Source of the DNA: Aestuariibaculum lutulentum | GTDB taxonomy: Bacteria; Bacteroidota; Bacteroidia; Flavobacteriales; Flavobacteriaceae | Reading direction: 5' to 3' | Assembly (NCBI RefSeq): GCF_032926325.1 | Contig: NZ_CP136709.1 | Location: forward strand, 37,501 to 101,500 | Length of the DNA: 64,000 bases | Part shown: piece after piece, positions 33,980 to 42,816 of the stretch | Numbering within the stretch: position 1 is the stretch's first letter | Layout of the letters: each line of letters starts with the position of its first letter | Position numbers and translations under genes: made by a program | The notes under the pieces: model-generated | Databases searched by the model: none | The model's input: only the letters and a program-made list of their open reading frames with translations | Told to the model about the DNA's origin: nothing

Positions 33980-35407
33980 ATGATTATGAATCATAAGCAA
34001 GCTTTAGAGCACAACATATTTAAAGTAATTTCTCAATCTGCCAAAGAATTAAATCTCGACAGCTACGTAATAGGTGGTTTTGTCCGTGATTTTATTTTAC
34101 AAAGGGGGAGCGCAAAAGACATTGATGTCGTTACTGTTGGCGATGGTATTAAATTAGCTAAACAAGTTGCAAAAAATTTACCTAACAAACCTAAAGTACA
34201 GGTTTTTAAAACCTACGGCACCGCCATGTTGCGCTACGACGATATTGAAATTGAGTTTGTTGGTGCCCGAAAAGAATCTTACGACGAAAACAGTAGAAAT
34301 CCGGCCGTAGAAAACGGCAGTCTTGAAGACGATCAGAATCGTCGTGATTTCACAATCAATGCTTTAGCTCTAAATTTAAATGAAGACGAATTCGGAAATC
34401 TTTTAGATCCGTTTGGTGGCATTCAAGATTTAGAAAACAAAATCATTCGCACACCTTTAGATCCTGATATTACGTACAGCGACGATCCATTACGTATGAT
34501 GCGTGCCATCAGGTTTGCAACACAATTAGGGTTTAGAATTGAAGATGAATCTTTAAACGCGATTACCAGAAATAGCCATCGTATTGAAATAATCACCAAA
34601 GAGCGTATAATAGTAGAACTGAATAAAATTCTTGAAAGTGATAAACCTTCAATAGGTTTTCTCCTTCTTGAAAAAACAGGATTACTACCTTACATCCTTC
34701 CTGAACTTATGGCTTTAAAAGGCATTGATGAAGTTGAAGGACAACGTCATAAAGATAATTTCTATCATACTTTAGAAGTGGTTGATAATATTGCTGAAAA
34801 CACAGATAATCTTTGGTTACGTTGGGCAGCCTTATTACACGATATCGGAAAAGCACCAACGAAAAAATTCAGTAAAAAAGTAGGCTGGACGTTCCATGGT
34901 CATGAATTCGAAGGGTCTAAAATGGTTTACCGCTTATTTAAAAGACTTAAAATGCCTTTGAATGATAAAATGAAATTCGTTCAGAAAATGGTGTTTATGA
35001 GTTCACGTCCTATTGTATTGGCTCAGGATATTGTTACCGATTCTGCTGTGCGTCGTTTAATCTTTGATGCCGGCGATTTTGTTGAAGATTTAATGACGCT
35101 TTGTGAAGCTGACATTACAACTAAAAACCCGAAAAAATTTCAGAAGTATCACAACAACTTCAAAATTGTTCGTCAGAAAATTGTTGAAGTTGAAGAGCGC
35201 GACCATGTTCGAAATTTCCAACCACCAATTTCAGGTGAAGAAATTATGGAAACTTTCAACTTAAAACCTTCAAAAGAAATAGGAATCATAAAAGAGACTA
35301 TTAAAGAGGCCATTTTAGAGGGAGAAATTCCTAACGAATATGAAGCAGCTTACAATTTGATGCTTCAAAAAGGAGAAAAATTAGGTCTTATTGCTATAAA
35401 CAAATAG
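33980..35407 (+). CDS. CCA tRNA nucleotidyltransferase / multifunctional HD-type
   Basis: Adds or repairs the 3' CCA of tRNAs; needed here since neither tRNA gene in the window encodes CCA. About 475 aa. Polymerase-beta head with YVIGGFVRDFIL and KDIDVVTVGDG (catalytic acidic pair), VEFVGARKESYDENSRNP and RRDFTINALALNL, the CCA-binding neck with YSDDPLRMMRAIRFATQLGF, and a C-terminal HD phosphohydrolase domain (RWAALLHDIGKAPTKKFSK). Two ATGs, 33980 and 33986, are both possible; a TTG at 33977 is less likely. The extra HD domain is common in Bacteroidota. Confidence 0.95.
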   Translation: MIMNHKQALEHNIFKVISQSAKELNLDSYVIGGFVRDFILQRGSAKDIDVVTVGDGIKLAKQVAKNLPNKPKVQVFKTYGTAMLRYDDIEIEFVGARKESYDENSRNPAVENGSLEDDQNRRDFTINALALNLNEDEFGNLLDPFGGIQDLENKIIRTPLDPDITYSDDPLRMMRAIRFATQLGFRIEDESLNAITRNSHRIEIITKERIIVELNKILESDKPSIGFLLLEKTGLLPYILPELMALKGIDEVEGQRHKDNFYHTLEVVDNIAENTDNLWLRWAALLHDIGKAPTKKFSKKVGWTFHGHEFEGSKMVYRLFKRLKMPLNDKMKFVQKMVFMSSRPIVLAQDIVTDSAVRRLIFDAGDFVEDLMTLCEADITTKNPKKFQKYHNNFKIVRQKIVEVEERDHVRNFQPPISGEEIMETFNLKPSKEIGIIKETIKEAILEGEIPNEYEAAYNLMLQKGEKLGLIAINK

Positions 35408-35428
35408 GCCTTTCAGCATCAAAAAGCT

Positions 35429-36445
35429 ATGAAAACAAAAGACAATAAAAGTGTAATTTACTGGTTACTATCGGGATGTTTACTTATTTTCATTATGGTT
35501 ATTGTGGGAGGCATTACCCGATTAACCGATTCCGGATTGTCAATCTCTAACTATAAGTTAATTACCGGAACCATTCCTCCTATTGGAGATCAGGAATGGC
35601 ATGAAGCTTTTGAATTATACAAACAATACCCAGAGTACCAGAAATTAAATAGCCATTTCACTATAGACGATTTTAAATCCATTTACTTCTGGGAGTGGTT
35701 TCACCGTCTTATTGGTCGAATTATAGGTTTGGTTTTCATTTTTCCATTCATCTATTTTCTAATCAGAAAACAGTTAACAAAAGCGACCATTAAAAAGTGC
35801 ATTGTCCTTCTTGGTCTAGGTGGTTTTCAAGGTTTTTTAGGCTGGTATATGGTTAAAAGCGGACTAGTGGATATGCCTGACGTGAGTCACTTTAGATTAG
35901 CAGCTCATTTAATTACAGCTTTCATCACGTTTGCGGCAACGCTTTGGGTGGCCTTAGATTTAATTTATCCAGATAGAAAACCTACGAATAAACCTATGCG
36001 AAATATAATCGGTATTGGGTATTTGGTATTGGTTCTTCAAATAATTTACGGAGCCTTTGTTGCTGGATTAAAAGCGGGATTGTTACACAATCACTGGCCT
36101 TTAATGAATGAGGGGCAATTTATTCACTTTAGTGCTTACGTTTTAGAGCCGTTTTATAAAAACCTTATTGAAAACCCGAGTGGTATTCAATTTGTGCACA
36201 GAACAATCGCTTACCTGGTTGTATTTGCAATTGGTCTTATTTGGTGGAAATCTAAAAAGTTCAATTTAACAGCATTACAACAAAAAGGTATAAACAGTTT
36301 AATTCTTTTAGTTTTCGTGCAATTTGCTTTAGGTGTGTTTACTATACTTTTACAAGTACCTTTGTGGTTAGGAATTGCACATCAAATTGGTGCATTTTTC
36401 CTGCTAAGCGCGATGACATTTACCTTGCATAGGTTCACTAAATAA
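35429..36445 (+). CDS. Heme A synthase (COX15/CtaA)
   Basis: Oxidises heme O to heme A for cytochrome c oxidase; integral inner-membrane enzyme. 338 aa with eight predicted spans. VVGGITRLTDSGLSI is the family entry motif; histidines in WFHRLIGRI, FRLAAHL, FVHRTIAYL and LGIAHQIG provide the haem ligands in two pseudo-symmetric halves. Follows the CCA gene by 21 bp, possibly in one transcript. Its presence shows that the organism has an aa3/caa3-type oxidase and respires oxygen. A promoter box for the next gene follows its stop. Confidence 0.95.
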   Translation: MKTKDNKSVIYWLLSGCLLIFIMVIVGGITRLTDSGLSISNYKLITGTIPPIGDQEWHEAFELYKQYPEYQKLNSHFTIDDFKSIYFWEWFHRLIGRIIGLVFIFPFIYFLIRKQLTKATIKKCIVLLGLGGFQGFLGWYMVKSGLVDMPDVSHFRLAAHLITAFITFAATLWVALDLIYPDRKPTNKPMRNIIGIGYLVLVLQIIYGAFVAGLKAGLLHNHWPLMNEGQFIHFSAYVLEPFYKNLIENPSGIQFVHRTIAYLVVFAIGLIWWKSKKFNLTALQQKGINSLILLVFVQFALGVFTILLQVPLWLGIAHQIGAFFLLSAMTFTLHRFTK

Positions 36446-36458
36446 TTGAAAAAAAACA

Positions 36459-36466
36459 TACCTTTG
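36459..36466 (+). promoter_or_regulatory. Putative -7 box for pRiA4b-type gene
   Basis: TACCTTTG (TAnnTTTG) 17 bp upstream of ATG 36484 and just after the heme A synthase stop. I do not see a TTG at the right -33 distance. Confidence 0.45.
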
Positions 36467-36483
36467 CACTTTAATTTTTTACA

Positions 36484-37002
36484 ATGATTTACAGATTTAG
36501 AGTTATACTTGATAACGATCTTGAAGAGGATGTATTCCGCGATTTAGAAATTCGTGAAGACGACACACTTGAAGATTTACACAATACCATTACACAATCT
36601 TTCGGGTTTGATGGCAATGAAATGGCTTCATTTTATTTAAGTGATGACGAATGGAACCAAGGTGAAGAAATTTCGTTATTCGATTTAAGCGACGACAATT
36701 CGGCTCGCCTAATGAATGAAACTTCTATTAATGATACTGTAGATCAATCTCGTACTAAACTTATTTATGTGTACGACTTTTTAAGTATGTGGACATTCTT
36801 TGTGGAGTTAGCCGAAATTGTTGAAGAATCTGAAGGTGTAGACTACCCTAACCTAATGTTTGTTCACGGACAAATTCCAGATACAGCTCCGGAAAAAAGC
36901 TTTGAAGCTGATGATGATTTTGACGATTTTAACGACGAGTTCGAAGACGGATTTGACTTCGACGATTACGACGGCTTAGACTTCGACGAAAACTGGAACT
37001 AA
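36484..37002 (+). CDS. Plasmid pRiA4b ORF-3-like family protein
   Basis: 172 aa, very acidic. Starts with the family opening MIYRFRVILDNDLEEDVFRDLEI and continues with DTLEDLHNTITQSFGFDGNEMASFYLS, LIYVYDFLSMWTFFVEL, then an Asp/Glu-rich tail (DDDFDDFNDEF). The name comes from a plasmid ORF; the family is widespread in chromosomes and the function is not known. No transposon features surround it, so I do not take it as mobile. Converges on the kinase-like gene, with a hairpin between. Confidence 0.8.
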   Translation: MIYRFRVILDNDLEEDVFRDLEIREDDTLEDLHNTITQSFGFDGNEMASFYLSDDEWNQGEEISLFDLSDDNSARLMNETSINDTVDQSRTKLIYVYDFLSMWTFFVELAEIVEESEGVDYPNLMFVHGQIPDTAPEKSFEADDDFDDFNDEFEDGFDFDDYDGLDFDENWN

Positions 37003-37008
37003 TATAAT

Positions 37009-37041
37009 AATCCGTTAAAATTATTTAAATTTTAACGGATT
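37009..37041. terminator. Hairpin between convergent genes, probable bidirectional terminator
   Basis: 14-bp perfect stem (37009-37022 with 37028-37041), loop ATTTA, running over the stop of the minus-strand gene. The T-runs are short, so efficiency is uncertain. Confidence 0.6.
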
Positions 37042-38088
37042 TACATTTTCATAATTATGGGTTAAATATTCTAGAGACTTCTTTAGAATATTCCCCATAG
37101 ATTTACACTTTTTAAAGCCCACATCTAAAGTATAATCGTATATTTTAGACTTTAGCAACTTTATATTTTCTTCTTTAGAAATAACATCATCTTCCATACA
37201 CTCCAAAAGTGAACCTATGCGATTATGATAACTTTTTAATCGTTTTACCAATATAGAGCGCTCTTCAATCTTGTATTGATCGATTGATAATTTCTGAAAC
37301 GTCTCAGAAACCAGCTCAACCATTTTTAAATTCTCTTTAAAAAACTGCGGACGGTAAATATTAAACTTGCCTTCGTAAGATTGCTGATCGAAATCTATCG
37401 CTCTAATCTTATACACAACATGATCAAAATCGTGCGTTGGCACAATAACATAGTTATACGAACGCATATCACCTAAAAGTCTAATCATACAGCGCTCGTT
37501 AAATTTAACAAATTCCTTAGCTATCTGCGACTTTTCAGATTTATCACATTTGGGTAAAAAGTTTTTAATGAATTCATCACCAGGAATTCCGGCTATATGT
37601 TCTTCAATCAACGTGTCTTTATACACCAGAAAATTTAAATTATATGGCGATAACATATGCTCTAACTCCAAACCATAAATACGTGAGGCATCAGCCTTTT
37701 TAATATAGAAATACGTAAAATTATCATTCAGGATATTTCTAACCTTAATTCTAAAAGGCTTTGAATTTCCAAACGTACAGTAGTCAATCGCATCAACACT
37801 TAAAAACGGAAAGGTGTTTTCATTACCATCAGAATGCAAAATGGTGTAAACTTTTTTCAAAGCATTTTCAATCTCCTCGCGTTCATAATCATTGTAATAA
37901 ACCCGAATCCAAAGGGTATCATTATCGTCTTTGTCATATACCACAATAGATCCCTGAAAACGCAACAAATCGTCATAAAATATAGGTAACTTTATGTTTC
38001 GGTTATATTCTGCTAAATACGCATCAAGCTTTTCGGTAATAGGGTAAGAAGGTTTCTTTTTTGAAATAATTAAATCGTTCATATGCAT
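37021..38088 (-). CDS. Unrecognised protein with protein-kinase-like motifs
   Basis: 355 aa, no signal peptide. I do not recognise a named family. Its middle reads like a divergent kinase fold: a strand with Lys130 (FTYFYIKKAD), an acidic helix LELEHML (~140-146), a hinge-like VYKDTLIEEHIAGIPGDEF (~155-173), a catalytic-loop-like LGDMRSYN with Asp207 and Asn212 (D-x4-N) and a DFG-like IDFD (231-234). N- and C-terminal thirds are helical and charged. By this pattern it could phosphorylate a small molecule or protein. Alone on the minus strand between a pRiA4b gene and an ABC transporter. Kinase activity is inference. Confidence 0.5.
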   Translation of the reverse strand: MHMNDLIISKKKPSYPITEKLDAYLAEYNRNIKLPIFYDDLLRFQGSIVVYDKDDNDTLWIRVYYNDYEREEIENALKKVYTILHSDGNENTFPFLSVDAIDYCTFGNSKPFRIKVRNILNDNFTYFYIKKADASRIYGLELEHMLSPYNLNFLVYKDTLIEEHIAGIPGDEFIKNFLPKCDKSEKSQIAKEFVKFNERCMIRLLGDMRSYNYVIVPTHDFDHVVYKIRAIDFDQQSYEGKFNIYRPQFFKENLKMVELVSETFQKLSIDQYKIEERSILVKRLKSYHNRIGSLLECMEDDVISKEENIKLLKSKIYDYTLDVGFKKCKSMGNILKKSLEYLTHNYENVNPLKFK

Positions 38089-38206
38089 TTCGTTCCTGTC
38101 AAATCACGGTATTAATTTACTTATTTTATTTTAAACCTGTAACAAAATATGGGCTGTATCGTCATACTTTTAAACTAACCCATGCTGCGGCATAAAACTA
38201 AAACAT

Positions 38207-39103
38207 TTGGAACCAATACTTACCATTAATAATCTCACCAAAAATTTTGGTCATTTAACGGCAGTAAAAGACCTCTCATTTACCATAAATAAAGGCAATG
38301 TATACGGCATTTTAGGCCCTAACGGCAGTGGAAAATCTACAACCCTTGGTATTGTTTTAAATGTCGTTAACAAAACCAGTGGGGATTTTAAATGGTTCGA
38401 CGGAAACACCTCAACTCATGACGCCTTGAAGAAAGTTGGCGCTATTATAGAACGCCCAAACTTCTACCCTTATATGACAGCGACTCAAAATCTGAGTCTG
38501 GTATGCAAAATTAAAGGAGTCAACTTTGATAAAATTGATGAAAAACTGGAAATCGTAGGGCTTTTAGAGCGTAAACACAGCAAATTCAGCACCTATTCTT
38601 TAGGTATGAAACAACGTTTGGCCATTGCTTCTGCTCTACTTAACGATCCTGAAATTTTAATTCTAGACGAACCAACAAACGGGTTAGATCCTCAAGGTAT
38701 TCACCAAATACGCGAAATTATTAAGCAAATTGCCGAAAAAGGCACAACCATTCTTCTCGCATCGCATTTATTAGATGAAGTAGAAAAAGTGTGTTCACAC
38801 GTGGTGGTGCTTAGAAAAGGCGTGAAATTATATTCTGGCCGTGTAGATGAAATGATTTCTAGTCATGGCTTTTTTGAGTTGAAATGTGACAATCAGGAGG
38901 CTTTAGTTTCTCTTTTAGAGAATCATAAATCCTTTTCAAACATCAAGATTAAAGATAATTTAGTTACAGCATTTTTAAATGAACCTATGGATAGCGGTAC
39001 GTTTAACCAACACCTTTTTAATAACGGTATTGTGCTTACCCATTTAGTACAACGTAAAGAAAGCCTGGAAGAGCAATTTTTACAATTAACCGATAAAAAC
39101 TAA
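38207..39103 (+). CDS. ABC transporter ATP-binding protein
   Basis: 298 aa. Walker A GPNGSGKST, signature YSLGMKQRL, Walker B ILILDEPT and the H-loop LLASHLLDE are all there. The only in-frame start between the upstream stop and the domain is TTG at 38207 (reads MEPILTINNLTKNFGHL), matching recalled homologue N-termini, so a TTG start is likely. The C-terminal ~80 residues are a regulatory extension usual for the NatA/CcmA-type exporters. Followed 17 bp later by its membrane partner. Cargo unknown; the bacitracin/lantibiotic-resistance type looks like this. Confidence 0.93.
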   Translation: MEPILTINNLTKNFGHLTAVKDLSFTINKGNVYGILGPNGSGKSTTLGIVLNVVNKTSGDFKWFDGNTSTHDALKKVGAIIERPNFYPYMTATQNLSLVCKIKGVNFDKIDEKLEIVGLLERKHSKFSTYSLGMKQRLAIASALLNDPEILILDEPTNGLDPQGIHQIREIIKQIAEKGTTILLASHLLDEVEKVCSHVVVLRKGVKLYSGRVDEMISSHGFFELKCDNQEALVSLLENHKSFSNIKIKDNLVTAFLNEPMDSGTFNQHLFNNGIVLTHLVQRKESLEEQFLQLTDKN

Positions 39104-39120
39104 CCGCCAAAACCTGTATT

Positions 39121-39945
39121 ATGCTTCGTTTATTAAATTTAGAATTACAAAAACTATTACTGAATCGCACCAGCAAAGTTTTAATATTTATTTCCTTCAT
39201 TCTACCATTTTTTGTTATCCTGTTGTCCTCTTTAAAAATTAATGTTTTCGGTTTTTTCACTTTAGAGCTAGGTGAATTAGGAATTTTTAATTTTCCAATA
39301 ATCTGGCACTTAACCACATTTTTCGCCTCGCAATTTAAATTCTTCTTTGCTATTGTAGTAGTAAGTATGATTGGCAACGAATACAGTAATAAAACCATAA
39401 AGCAAAACCTGATAGACGGACTTAGTAAAAAGGAATTTATACTTTCTAAATTTTACGCCATTGTTTTCTTTTCAGCGGTTTCAACAATTTTAATCGCATT
39501 AATTTCAATATGTATTGGTCTATATTATTCTAGCTATAACGAATTTAATATCATCATTAGAGAAACCAGTTTTCTGCTAGCGTATTTAGTAAAACTTATC
39601 GGTTTCTTCAGTTTATGTTTATTCTTCGGCATGTTAGCCAAACGTTCGGCATTTGCATTAGCCTTTCTATTTATACTTTTTATTTTAGAATGGTTAGGAT
39701 TTGGTTTATTAACCTGGCAATTCAATATGGACATTGCCGAAAGTATTCAGAACTTTTTCCCTTTAAAATCGATGTACAAATTAATAGACCAACCGTTCCA
39801 ACGCATTGCCATAACTAAGTTTCCTGATAAAGGTGAACTTATGTATGATTACGCTGTGCATTGGCATGAAATAGCTATAGTTTTGGGTTGGACAGCACTT
39901 TTCATCTTTTTATCGTACAGACTGTTAAAAAAGAGAGACTTATAA
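39121..39945 (+). CDS. ABC-2 type transporter permease
   Basis: 274 aa with six hydrophobic spans, first after the basic NLELQKLLLNRTSK start, then ~55-75, 100-130, 140-165, 180-200 and 245-268. This is the ABC-2 permease layout (DrrB/NatB-like). It pairs with the ATPase gene 17 bp upstream to make an exporter or a resistance pump. The first T9SS type B gene starts 26 bp after it, with a -7-like box between, so linked function is possible but not shown. Confidence 0.85.
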   Translation: MLRLLNLELQKLLLNRTSKVLIFISFILPFFVILLSSLKINVFGFFTLELGELGIFNFPIIWHLTTFFASQFKFFFAIVVVSMIGNEYSNKTIKQNLIDGLSKKEFILSKFYAIVFFSAVSTILIALISICIGLYYSSYNEFNIIIRETSFLLAYLVKLIGFFSLCLFFGMLAKRSAFALAFLFILFILEWLGFGLLTWQFNMDIAESIQNFFPLKSMYKLIDQPFQRIAITKFPDKGELMYDYAVHWHEIAIVLGWTALFIFLSYRLLKKRDL

Positions 39946-39971
39946 CATTCTTTTAATAGATTTGTTATGAT

Positions 39972-42698
39972 ATGGTGAAGAAAATAGCAACTCTATTAAT
40001 ATTTTTAAATACCTGTTTTAGTTTTAGTCAAAGTGAAGCCTCGAACTGGTTTTTTGGTGATAATGCAGGTATTCGGTTTAACCGTGACGGAACAATCTCA
40101 GAACTAACTAACGGACGTCTTAGCACCACGGAAGGTTGCGCGACTATTTCTGATGCTAACGGCAACCTGCTATTCTATACAGATGGTGTTACAGTCTGGA
40201 ATAAAAACCATACTGCTATGCCAAATGGTTATGGACTTTATGGAGATTCATCGAGTACACAATCGGCTATTGTAGTACCTCAACCAGAGAACCCGGACAT
40301 TTATTATATTTTCACGGTAGACACCTCGGTTGGCAGAAATGATCCCGACTACGGATTTAACTATTCTATTGTTGATATGACTTTAGATTCTGGACTAGGA
40401 AACGTTACCATTAAAAATTCCAGATTACTATCTAACTGTTCTGAAAAAGTCACAGCGGTGGTTAAAGATTGTGTAAGCCAATCCATTTGGGTTATTACTT
40501 TTGCCCCAGACAGAACAGAATTTATTGACACCTTTTATGCTTATGAAGTGAGTACTACAGGGTTAAATACAACACCTGTTAAGTCCGCTTTCGCAACAGA
40601 TATTCAAGATAAAAGAGGGTATTTGAAATTATCGCCTGAAGGAACAAAACTAGTTTGCGCCAATGGACAATACGGCCTTTTTTTATATGATTTTGATAAA
40701 ACAACAGGAATCGTTAGTAACGAAATTCCAATTAACATTAATTTTTCTTTAAACAGTCAAAAGCCTCAAGTGTCTTACGGTGCAGAGTTTTCTCCGAGTA
40801 GTGAATTACTTTATATTACCTCGTATTACGAAACTACCGAAGAAGAAGGCTTCAACCCTATATACCAATATGGTGCTTTATTGCAATACGATTTAACGGC
40901 TCCAAACATTAGTGCTTCAGAAGTGGTTTTAGACCACAGCCAAACCTATAGAGGCGCCTTACAGTTGGGGCCGAACGGTAAAATTTACAGAACTATGAAT
41001 AGAAGTTACAATATCGGTCTTCCGTATCTTTCTGTAATTAACACTCCTAACAATAAAGGCACAGCCTGCAATTATACGCATAGTGCTCTGCAAATCAGCC
41101 GAAATGGGCGCCAAGGCTTACCACCTTTCATCACCTCGTTCTTTTCTCAAAAGATTGATATTATTGGCTATTCAGATACATTCTCTATTGAACTTGAACT
41201 ATGTGAAAATGACACATATACTTTAAAAGCGCCCGAAATTCCTGGAGCCACCTATATCTGGTCGTTTAACGGTCAAGAAATTTCAAATACCGATTATTTT
41301 TTAGATGTAAATGAAGGAGGCGTTTATAATGTGTTTATTGATCCAAATACAGGCGAATGTGACAAAACTTTGGAGGGTGTTGCTAACGTTATTTATAATG
41401 AAAATCCCGTTGCTTACGATTATAAACTAACCCAGTGCGATGAAGACGGTATTCAGGGTGGTTTTACCAGATTTAATTTAAACGAAGCCACTTCTTACCT
41501 TACCGGAAACAATGAAAATCTAGCGGTTGAATTCTATTTGGATGCATCTCTTACTCTCCCAGTTACAACACCTGAAGACTTCAATTTTGATGCTGAAACC
41601 CCACAACCTGTATATACCAAAGTCTATAATAAAAACACAAATTGTTTCGATATTTCAACGCTAACACTAGAGGTAAGCTTAACTCAAATTCCAGACTTTA
41701 CGGCAACACCTCAATGTGATGAACTCTATTCGGAGGACGGTTTGAATACTTTTTATCTAAATGATATCACAACTGAATTACAAACAACAAATAATATTTT
41801 ATCCTCGAGTATAACCTTTTACGAAACTTACGAGGATGCCCTATTGGAACAAAACCGTTTAAATTCAATTTATAACAATACAACACCATATAATCAAACT
41901 ATTTACTCGAGAATTGAAAACGACAACAGTTGCTTCGGTATTAATAAAATCTTCCTTTCAGTCAATAAAATTCCGGAAGTTGAAGCTGAAGACTACAGAC
42001 TGTATTGTTTAAATAGTTACCCGCAAACCATAATAATTGATGCAGGTATGGTTAACGACAATCCCGATAATTACACATATTTATGGTCAACAGGGGAAAC
42101 CACTCATGACATTGCTATTAATCAACCTGGCATTTATACGGTTGTTATTAGCAATGCTGCTGATTGTAGCAAGGAAAGAACTGTGACTGTAGAAGCATCT
42201 AATATCGCAACAATAGACAATATTTTAGTTAAAGACGCTTCAGAGAATAACACAATAACAACTGTTGTTTCGGGAGAAGGACTTTATGAATTTGCTTTAT
42301 ATGATGACAATAACATACTTGTAACCGACTATCAGGAAAGCAATGTATTTACAAACATTAGAGCAGGTATTTATAAAGTTTATATCAAGGATGTAAAAAA
42401 TGATTGTGGCATGGTTTATCAAAGTGTTTCTGTTATTGGTTTCCCTAAAGTATTTACACCCAACAACGACGGATTTAATGACACCTGGCAGGTTTACGGG
42501 ACATCAGACATGTTTCAGCCTAATTCAAAAATTCAGATTTTTGATCGCTATGGAAAATTATTAAAAGAATTAACGCCTTTAAATGGTGGCTGGGATGGCA
42601 GTTTTAATGGCAAACAACTTCCTAACGATGACTACTGGTTTTTTGTAACGCTTCAGGATGGTAGGATTTTCAAAGATCACTTCACCTTAAAACGCTAA
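39972..42698 (+). CDS. Giant secreted protein 1: beta-propeller head, two repeats, T9SS type B sorting domain
   Basis: 908 aa with a signal peptide (KIATLLIFLNTCFSFSQ). Residues ~25-410 look like a beta-propeller (NWFFGDNAGIRFN, GNLLFYTDGVTVWNK, GYLKLSPEGTKLVCAN, GAEFSPSSELLYIT). Then an Ig/PKD-like strand domain, two ~95-residue Cys-paired repeats (~488-671; CDEDGIQGGFTRFNL is the first), another Ig-like unit (YLWSTGETTHDIAI) and the T9SS type B/gliding C-terminal domain at 823-908 (FPKVFTPNNDGFNDTW, FDRYGKLLKEL). Secreted and attached to the surface by T9SS. Function unknown; adhesion or recognition is a guess. First of four neighbouring paralogues. Confidence 0.88.
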   Translation: MVKKIATLLIFLNTCFSFSQSEASNWFFGDNAGIRFNRDGTISELTNGRLSTTEGCATISDANGNLLFYTDGVTVWNKNHTAMPNGYGLYGDSSSTQSAIVVPQPENPDIYYIFTVDTSVGRNDPDYGFNYSIVDMTLDSGLGNVTIKNSRLLSNCSEKVTAVVKDCVSQSIWVITFAPDRTEFIDTFYAYEVSTTGLNTTPVKSAFATDIQDKRGYLKLSPEGTKLVCANGQYGLFLYDFDKTTGIVSNEIPININFSLNSQKPQVSYGAEFSPSSELLYITSYYETTEEEGFNPIYQYGALLQYDLTAPNISASEVVLDHSQTYRGALQLGPNGKIYRTMNRSYNIGLPYLSVINTPNNKGTACNYTHSALQISRNGRQGLPPFITSFFSQKIDIIGYSDTFSIELELCENDTYTLKAPEIPGATYIWSFNGQEISNTDYFLDVNEGGVYNVFIDPNTGECDKTLEGVANVIYNENPVAYDYKLTQCDEDGIQGGFTRFNLNEATSYLTGNNENLAVEFYLDASLTLPVTTPEDFNFDAETPQPVYTKVYNKNTNCFDISTLTLEVSLTQIPDFTATPQCDELYSEDGLNTFYLNDITTELQTTNNILSSSITFYETYEDALLEQNRLNSIYNNTTPYNQTIYSRIENDNSCFGINKIFLSVNKIPEVEAEDYRLYCLNSYPQTIIIDAGMVNDNPDNYTYLWSTGETTHDIAINQPGIYTVVISNAADCSKERTVTVEASNIATIDNILVKDASENNTITTVVSGEGLYEFALYDDNNILVTDYQESNVFTNIRAGIYKVYIKDVKNDCGMVYQSVSVIGFPKVFTPNNDGFNDTWQVYGTSDMFQPNSKIQIFDRYGKLLKELTPLNGGWDGSFNGKQLPNDDYWFFVTLQDGRIFKDHFTLKR

Positions 42699-42816
42699 TA
42701 TTTAACCTAATAATAATGCATTTCATCGTATTTTCTTTGCGTTTCATCTGAATTTTAGCTACTTTTCACAGGTTTAAAACCAAGTTTTAATTAAACCCAC
42801 ACCCAAACGAAATCAA

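Noticed and set aside
36484..37002. pRiA4b ORF-3-like gene as sign of a plasmid or transposon
   Set aside because: No transposase, inverted ends or duplications around; the family is common in chromosomes.
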